Part shown: positions 11,701 to 20,700 of the stretch, piece after piece
Position numbering within the stretch: position 1 is the first letter of the stretch
Layout: every line of letters begins with the position of its first letter
NCBI GenBank assembly: GCA_911728435.2
Contig: OU452210.1
Location: 10,540,001-10,604,000, forward strand
Direction: 5' to 3'
DNA length: 64,000 nucleotides
Source: Apoderus coryli
Lineage: Eukaryota; Arthropoda; Insecta; Coleoptera; Attelabidae
Notes under the pieces: generated by a model
Database searches by the model: none
The model's input: only the letters and a program-made list of their open reading frames with translations
What the model was told of the DNA's origin: nothing
Program-made: the position numbers and the translations under genes

Positions 11701-14700
11701 CGTACGTATGAATATACCTAAGCGTAATATAATATTTTATACTAATCGCCGCATAATTCACTTCAATAGAGACATCAACATTTAAGGATTAATCTAATTT
11801 TTGACAACTCTTTGAACATTCACTATGGACTACTTCCACTACTTAAAGAGACACTGGGAAAAATATAACTTGACAACCCTGTATATTTGTTGTTGAAAGT
11901 TCCCGATTTACCTGAAAATGTATGCGTAAAACTGCAATATAAACTTAAAATGTCGTTAATATCTTAAAGTAAGTTTTCAAAGTGCGTGTGTCTGTTTAAG
12001 ACTATAAGTAGTTATATAGATAGACAAAATCTATAATAGCTATTAGAAGGGTGCTGCTATACAACCAGGGGGTGCTTAATGTTTTCGATAGAGTGCCTCT
12101 AACTTTCTACGATATATACCATACCTATTACAAAATGTATGTATTACGTACGTACATATAGAGTTGTTCAAGTTTTGTGTAACAATAAAAACCTAGACAG
12201 CATTAATATTGGAAACTTTAAATTACTTACTTATTTTCCAAAGAACACCATCCACAATACGGATCTTTTACACCAAGACATTTCATACAATTTCTGTAGA
12301 CTGTGCACTCTTGAACTTTTACCTTTGATACCTGCAAATAACAACAAAAACTTACATCATTTAACGCTTTGCTTTGCTGTGAATTCTTTTCTTGGATATC
12401 ATGTAATGGCTCAAAACTCTATCGGTAATACGAGGTCTGTCCCATAAATGACAAACAAACATCCGTTTGACGATGTAGATATCTGTCTGATATTTATCGA
12501 ACAAACCTCGTACATAAACAGAACCATGAATAACAAAAAACAGACATAAATGTGCAATGTAGAAAATAAAAATAGACTAGTCACTAATTACAACTATTTG
12601 AGCTTGAAATATTTGTGGAAGTTTGTTTGAAAGCATATATTGAATTAAGGTGAGTTAAGCTGGAATAAATTAATTTATTATTCAATTTGGAGAAAAGAGA
12701 TAAGACTTTTAGGTAATTTTATGTCGGATTAAACTTCAATAACTAACTGTTTCGTATTATTTATAGAAAGATACGAAATATGTAAAAAATGTAGATTTTC
12801 TAATTATTAATTATCAAGAAAACACAAATTTATTAGGGGTTACTCCAATTTGCATGTCTGCTGTAAAACTGTTTGCATTATATCAAAAATATCTCATTCA
12901 TAATCTGCAGTATAGGGTGTAAATAAGTTGACCTCCCTGCTTATAATAACATGTACCTAATTAGTTAGTTGCAGATAGACAGGCGAAATAAATATTTATA
13001 TTTCATATTCTAAAAGCAAAAATAGCCAGAACGTACAAAATGGGATATACCTATTCATACATACCAACCTAAACTACGAGGCATGTTTTTTAAGTAAGTA
13101 CCGTTTTGGAATTAAAAAAAGACAGCAAAGATATAGCAATAATTTTATTTTTACATGAAAGCCTGTACCTTAATCTACTTTTCAACATAATTTCCATGAA
13201 TATTGAGGCACTTGTCATAACGTGGCACCAGTTTTTGAATACCCTCCTCATAAAATTCTGCCGCCTGACTTGTTTGTTCCAAAAATGTTGACGGATTTGC
13301 ACAAAACCCAACGTTTAGGCAGTGCATTGACTTTCCTTGAGCGGTACCACAATGAAGGTGAAGATTTTTGAGACCAAATTGTTACTGGTGACGAAACATG
13401 GGTGGCCTACGTCACACCAGAATCGAAACAACAATCCATGGAATGGCGACATTCATCATCACCCAAAAGAGTGAAGTTTAAGCAAACAATTTCTGCCCGG
13501 AAAATCATGTGCACAGTTTTTTGGGACAGAAAAGGAGTATTGCTAGTGGAGTTTCTGCCTCGTAATGAGACAATCAATGCAAGTCAGGCGGCAGAATTTT
13601 ATGAGGAGGGTATTCAAAAACTGGTGCCACGTTACGACAAGTGCCTCAATATTCACGGAAATTATGTAGAAAAGTAGATTAAGGTACAGGCTTTTATGTA
13701 AAAATAAAATTATTGGGATATCTTTGCACGTCTTTTTTTAATTCCAAAATGGAACTTACTTAAAAAACATGCCTCGTATATTTGACTTACTGGTTAGTTA
13801 CGGTATACCTAATAATTTGTACATTTTGCGATCCTTGGTTGGTTGGGACTTTTGCTTTTTCCCTAATCAAATGAATTGAAAACGTATTTTTAATATTTAA
13901 TTTTCATAAACCACCATCGTGATTTTAACTCACTTTAAGTACAATTCGTGCGATTCTACACAACACAAGAAAAAGAGTTTATAGCATTTAATGTCGATTA
14001 AACATGCCAAGATAGGTATAGTTTCACTCAACGCTTATTACTATTAAAATTTTTAACGTTCTTCGGATACGTAAGACGACATTGATGTTTTCGGTTTTAA
14101 TAAACTCAAAACATTTCATACAAAAATTACAGTGAGTCCTACATTATTTGCAAGAAGGCTTTCGTAGATTTAAAAATCATTCAAATCAATATACAAGTTT
14201 TGAATCCTTATACTACATTACAATCTCTATTACATAATGTATAGTAAGATATATAAACCTTTGTTTTCTAACAAAAAAGTTTTACATTTCTCATTTTCAA
14301 ATAATTGATGAAAATTCCTCGTTTCGTCGGAAATGATAATATTAACTTCATCAAATATTGAATTTGAATGGGATAATTGTAAAAATACAGTGTACGTCAA
14401 AGGCACTTACTCAACAGTCAACGACAAAACCAAATTAGAAGAAATTTGCTTAAAATAATAAATAATGATAAGAGTCGACAGGCTTATTACTCTCTTATGA
14501 GAATGAAGTAAAAATTGAATTCACAGCAGATTTTTACGAAAAAGAAATCTTTTCTGTTTCAAATTACCACAAATTTCTTCGACATTTGTTTGGCCATTCA
14601 CTGTATATATGTACCTACTTCGTGCGTTTCATAAATATTAAAAAACATTTCGGTATCACGTAATGTATTATTTCTAACGAGTTTTTTTCTACGAATATAA

Positions 14701-17700
14701 TAGATATATTAATATGTTATTTTAATGTTTAATGAAAAAATATATTAAAATTTTAAGATAATTTGAAGCACTTAATTGTAGAATCCATTTTTTTGTTTAC
14801 AAATTGTTAATATTTTATATGCACGGGAGAAAAGTAGAACAAAATTCAAAAAAATTCGTTAGCATCAAAATAGAGCTATTATCTATAGCACTGTTTATTG
14901 GCGGAGAGCTAAAACTATCCTTTTGTTGAAGTCTGCAGTTTACTACGTGTAACTCTTTTAATATAGTGTGTAAAACATATGACATTCATTTCTGTTTTTG
15001 ATGAAGTCAAATTGTATTTTAACGAAAAACGATCTTAAAATTCGCTTGATCTATAACAGACCACTGCTGCTGAAACTCTTCATCACATCCTCGAATTATT
15101 AGAAAATATTTCTTTACTTATTGTGAATTTTACCTTTAAAATTACAGAATGTATTTTAAACATAAGAATTTTTTTTATTAGCAAACTTTTTCATTATTAT
15201 GTTTTTCTTATAGCAGAAATTAAAATATACTATCTAATTAGTAGTAATATTGGGTCTGCCAGATAACTTTTTTTTTTGAAAATGCTATAAAAAAAAACTG
15301 CTGAATATTTTCTCAAATTTCTTTTTTTATTTGAAAGTACAATCCTTCCGGTTAATAATGACAAATAATTTATTCAAATGGCTGCCTCGGCTGGCCATGC
15401 AGTAGCCTACACGATCGGTCCAATTTTTAAGCACATTATCGATTGTGTGCAGCTGTATTTCACCAATGGCTTCACGAATATTGTCCTTTAAAGCGTCAAT
15501 TGTCTGGCTTGTCGGCGTAACACTTATCTTTGACGGCACCCCACAAATAATAGTCCAACGGTGTCAAATCGCAGCTCCGAGGTGGCCAAACGACATCAGC
15601 TCTGCGGCTGATAATGCGATCTTCAAAAACAGGGCGCAAAACATCGAGTGTAGCTTCGGCTGTGTGGCACGTAGCGCCGTCCTGTTGAAACCAAATGTTG
15701 CCAATATCCTCCTCTTCAATTTTTGTGAACAAAAATTCGTTCAACATGGTCCGATAACGATCGCCATTGACTGTAACGGCCACTCCTTGCTCATTTTCGA
15801 AGAAAATGGCCCAATTATGCCTCCGGACCAAAATCCGCAACCAAACAGTGACTCGTTTTGGGTGCATCGGCTTTTCAATGTATGCGTGCGGGATTTCTGT
15901 GCCCCAAATGCGACAATTTTGCTTGTTTACATACCCGCCAAGATCAAAATGAGCTTCATCTGAAAAGATGATTTTTTTGGCAAAATCGGCATCTTCTGTA
16001 AGTCGATCGCAGGCCCACTGAGCGAAGCGAAAACGCATTGGATGGTCAGTTGGCTTCAACTCCTGAACCAATTGGACTTTGTATGGCGTCATACCAAGGT
16101 CTTTATGCAAAATTCGTCTCAATGATGTCTCCGAAATGTTCAATTGTTGAGACCGACGGTGAATTGATGTTGATGGCGCTTCACGCACACTTTCTGCCAC
16201 AGCAGCAATATTCTCGGGTGTACGCACTGTTTTTGGCTTTTCACGATTTGGTTTATCGATGAGGATGCCAGTTTCTTTCACTTTTTTCACGAGATAACGA
16301 GCTGACGGTGCTTCTCTTCTTCCAAAATCCGCACGCAATTTTCGCACACATTCTGCAACATTACCATGATTTTCAAAGTAATGTCGCAATATTTCCCAGC
16401 GTTGGTCAAGCGTATACACAACCATATTCGTTCAGCGGAAGGATAAAACTAATTATCTGTCAAATCAGACATGAGCTAAGTGTTACCCTTCACGAAATAA
16501 GCACTAGTTGAAAAAAAAACGTTAGATGGCGGACCCGATATTAAGTGATACTGATAGCAGTAAGGAGGTCCCTCGGATACAGCAACTATTCCATATTATC
16601 TAAAAGAAACTTAACTATTTGAATTCTTTTTTTTTCGACGGTCAAAATATTTTTGCTAGTGTAGAACTTTTTAATGATTGCTTAATTTGTGCATTTCGAA
16701 TTGAAATAAAAAGCAATAATTGAATTATTAATATATTTTCTCGTTAAAAAATCGATATAAAAAGCAACGTGTTTTACAGTAAAATTCAAACTGGGGATCT
16801 CAATCTAATCTTGTACATGACCCGCAAATCTAATTTAGACGTAGGTATACGATAAAGCTGAGTCAGCATCTCAAAAAGAGTATTGACAATAATAACGGTA
16901 ACGTTAACAACATACAAAATATGTAGTATAGAAACAAAATTTAATTTCAAATATTACTGACAGTTTATATATTTTAGAGACAGGGACAAAAATTTTTATC
17001 TGACGTAGTGGAAATAATATCTTATATATCAGAGATCAAACCCAAGACATATATACCGAAAGTTTACCTATAGATGTGTTAAGGTGTTGTATTGTGAGTT
17101 AAATTTTTGTCATTATTATTATACCTATATTTCTTACCTTCTTCTCTGTCATAACGTATAAATGCATCAGTTGGGAATCGAAATGTAAATCTTGATTTAC
17201 CGGCGAATCTTCTTCAACAACAATATCGCCATATTCCAATGCCGAAGTTTGAGATTCCACAACAACCTGGAAATAAACAGTCATTAGTTTTGGCATTAAA
17301 TCACTCCCACACCATCCATTCTATGCCATGTTGAGACTTCAAATTTCAGAAAATCAGTTATTCTAGATTTCTGAATTCAATACTTTGCATAAAATCTGTG
17401 TGTTACATTTATTAATGAATTGAGTGAATACTTCATAATCGGTATAACAAAAAATATAAATTTAATATATTTTATGAACAACTAACTATATTATGATGTT
17501 TTAGTGAATTAAGAGATCAAATATAATTTTATATTACTGCAAAATCTCATTTAATATTCATATTGATGTGTGCTTCAAATTCAAATAATTAAATGTTGTT
17601 TTGTAATTTGATGATAATTAGTGGAATACACTGTAATAATTAATATTTTGTTCAATTATAATATTCTAAAAATATATGAAATAACTCAACAGAGTAAATT

Positions 17701-20700
17701 AGATTACCAGGCTTCATTAATAATTACAGTTTGTCAGATATCTGATATATTTTTATGTACCTGTTTCTATACTAGAGTTGCAAATATTGTTGAAACATTT
17801 TACCTACACATTTGTTAATTTTAACAATCGTCTATGATATTATGACAAATAATAATAATAATTCCGTTTATTTGCAAAAAGAAAAATATAGAAAACAATA
17901 CAAAAGTTTATAATTTATACAATATTTAGTCTCAAACTTACTCGTATTTGCAAAAAGGGTTAGGAGGGAGATAATCTGGTATTTAATCCTAACCCAAAGG
18001 TATACGAATAGAAGAAAAACAAAAAAAAACATACATAAATAAAAAGAACTAATTCTGGCAGTAGCACAACCTGACTACAAAAAAAAAATCATTATAATTA
18101 AGTAAACGAAATAATATAGATATTAATACTTAGTGTAGGTTAGCAAATGAGAAGACTTGTTATATAATTCAGTTTCAATACAAGTGAAACAAAAAATTTC
18201 TGTATGCTACTCTAAATGTATTTAATTTTAAAAATTTTAAATGAGAGGGCAATCCATTATACAAAGCGTAGACATTATAAGAAAAACATCTCATAAACAA
18301 AGAAGTACGATGTGGAGGAGGTGAAATCATCCCTCGGAACCTCAAGCCCAGAGTATGAACATCCGATCGAAACTAAATTTTCCTAAACAAATACGGAGGT
18401 GATTTATGCATAATAATTGAGTGAAAAAGATATGCGGAGTGTAGCCTCCATCTATGTTCCATGTTAAGCCACAGAGCATCAGTCAACTTAAAGCTTACCG
18501 GCTGAAATTTGCGGATACCAAAGATATACCTCAGACAAGCTTTCTGCAATCATTGAATTCTGTCTCTATCCGCTCTCAAAAGACAGGGAAGGCGTAATTA
18601 AAGTGCGATAGCACTAAGCTATCGGTTAATTTTATTATTATTATTATTTATTATTATGAATAATGTTGCTTATAGTGTTTAAGTCAAAGGTTTCGAAAGA
18701 GAATTTGAAATACAATAATTCACAATCGAACAGTTTCTTAAAACGATTTTGACATAAAAAAATTCCCGCGGGTTAAGCTCTCTCATTGAATTTCAAGACA
18801 CACTCTACTGTTTGTTATCCCTAGAGGATGTCCTTTTAAAGTTTGCCTTGCATTGCGAAAAAACTGTGTTTTAAAAGAAAATGAGGTAATGTAATTAGCA
18901 ACACTGTGTAAAAATGAAATTGTTTCGTATACATTTGAACGGAAAACAAAAAACTAATCTGTAAACGCTTGTTAGATATTTCATTAAAACGGAAGTACAG
19001 TATGTAAACTGTCATCACGTAATTTAAAGTAAAAATGAGATAGAATCAACTTCTCAGTAGGTAGCGCAAAATTTCATTTTAAGCTCACCAAATACCTTTG
19101 TCATCAAAACAATATTAGTTGAAATTTAAATATAAATATTTTCATTTAATACTCTCAAGTTCTAGATATTTCTATTTAAATACTTCGCGAGTGGATTCAA
19201 TAAAATATTCAGAAGAAAATCCTTTTCAAAATATGCAATGCAGAACTATATAACGAGTGTTTTCGGTTCCATTTTACATGGCACGCTGTGCTTTACATGA
19301 CAAAGCTAACATTTGATTAATCATCGTCTGACGTTTGATAAGTCAAGATTCTTCATGGAATATTCGATGACATTATTTGTGAGTGATATTTCCTAATGAA
19401 ATCGAATAAAATATTAAAGAGGACTTGGTCAACATTTAATTTAAATATACTCAATCAACAAACATTCCGAAGCTGCTAATGATTGCTTGTGTAATTAAAC
19501 ATACAACCACCTTTCGTAAAAATATTATTCTGACAAACGCATATTACTTATTTTTTCATAAAAGTAGTTAATTTGTTTTTATTAATTTTGATATCAAATA
19601 GAAAAGGAAATTAAACGTGTAAAACTAGCATTTGGTTTATTACTTTTTATTCTTTGTGAGTTTTCCTCGCGAGTAGCAATATTGTCTTCTATTTTAATGA
19701 ATCCAGTGTAGATAATAAATTAAAAAGTGTGTTTTTACAACCTACTGTATATGTAGTGGAGTTGTTGTCTGTGTTTAAATAGAGCCGTGAAACTTTCTTA
19801 ATAACTTTTTTTTCTATATAAATATGTCTCGACTTCAGAGCAATTAGTTGAAGCAGGTTTACTGGAGCCCACCTGCGACACCATTTTGTTCTAGCAGGTA
19901 TTTTGATACTGGAATATAAAAATGTTGTTACAAGATGTCACAAATTTAAGGCAAGATAAATGGCTTCTTATATAAAAATTTTCGTTCCTTCTCTATAATA
20001 TATAATCTTCAAACATTCTCTATACGTAAGGCGCAGATAGATATACCAGGCGAGCTGAACCGTAATCTTTTTGTCCTTAAATCTTATTATTTTTTCATGG
20101 GATGACAAACTGAGAGCCGACTTCCGTATGACATCAAATCTTTGTTAAAGTGTTAACAACATTAATTTTTAGCAATGTTCTACATTCGACCCAAATAAGG
20201 CCCCTGGCCCATATGGGCTGCGTCCTTCATATATTATTTTTAATACGTTCTTTTATCCATTTCATATTATGTAAACAATCTAATATATAATATAATACTG
20301 ACAGCTTCTCTTTTCATTTATTACTTATTCTTATTATCAGATTTCCACAGCTTTCACTTTTACAAATAACGTGGAAAATCTCTACTTGAATGAGAATAGA
20401 AATGGGGTTTAATTATTTTTTGTGGCATCTTTTTTTATATGAAATGTAATATCGGTTTGTTTACTGAACCGATATGTAGGACTGAATTGAGGGGTGCAAG
20501 GAGTTCATCTGTAAGCAATTGATACTCTGATAATTAGCCAGATCTCTTTCTCTCACTCTCTTCTAAAACTAGTATTACCACTACTACCACTGCTTTGTGA
20601 TATCTCGTAGACATGAGCAACAGTCGAGGAATCGAGATTTAACTCCCCTACTATATATAAGGATATCCTCAACGTTATCCCTGTCACACAAAATTCATTA

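Noticed and set aside
15445..15963. 172-codon plus-strand open frame
   Set aside because: Antisense to the DD41D transposase; no independent support.
17849..18657. ATT-repeat runs considered as ordinary microsatellites or CRISPR-like spacing
   Set aside because: They are short single runs at LINE ends; there is no repeat-spacer structure anywhere in the window.
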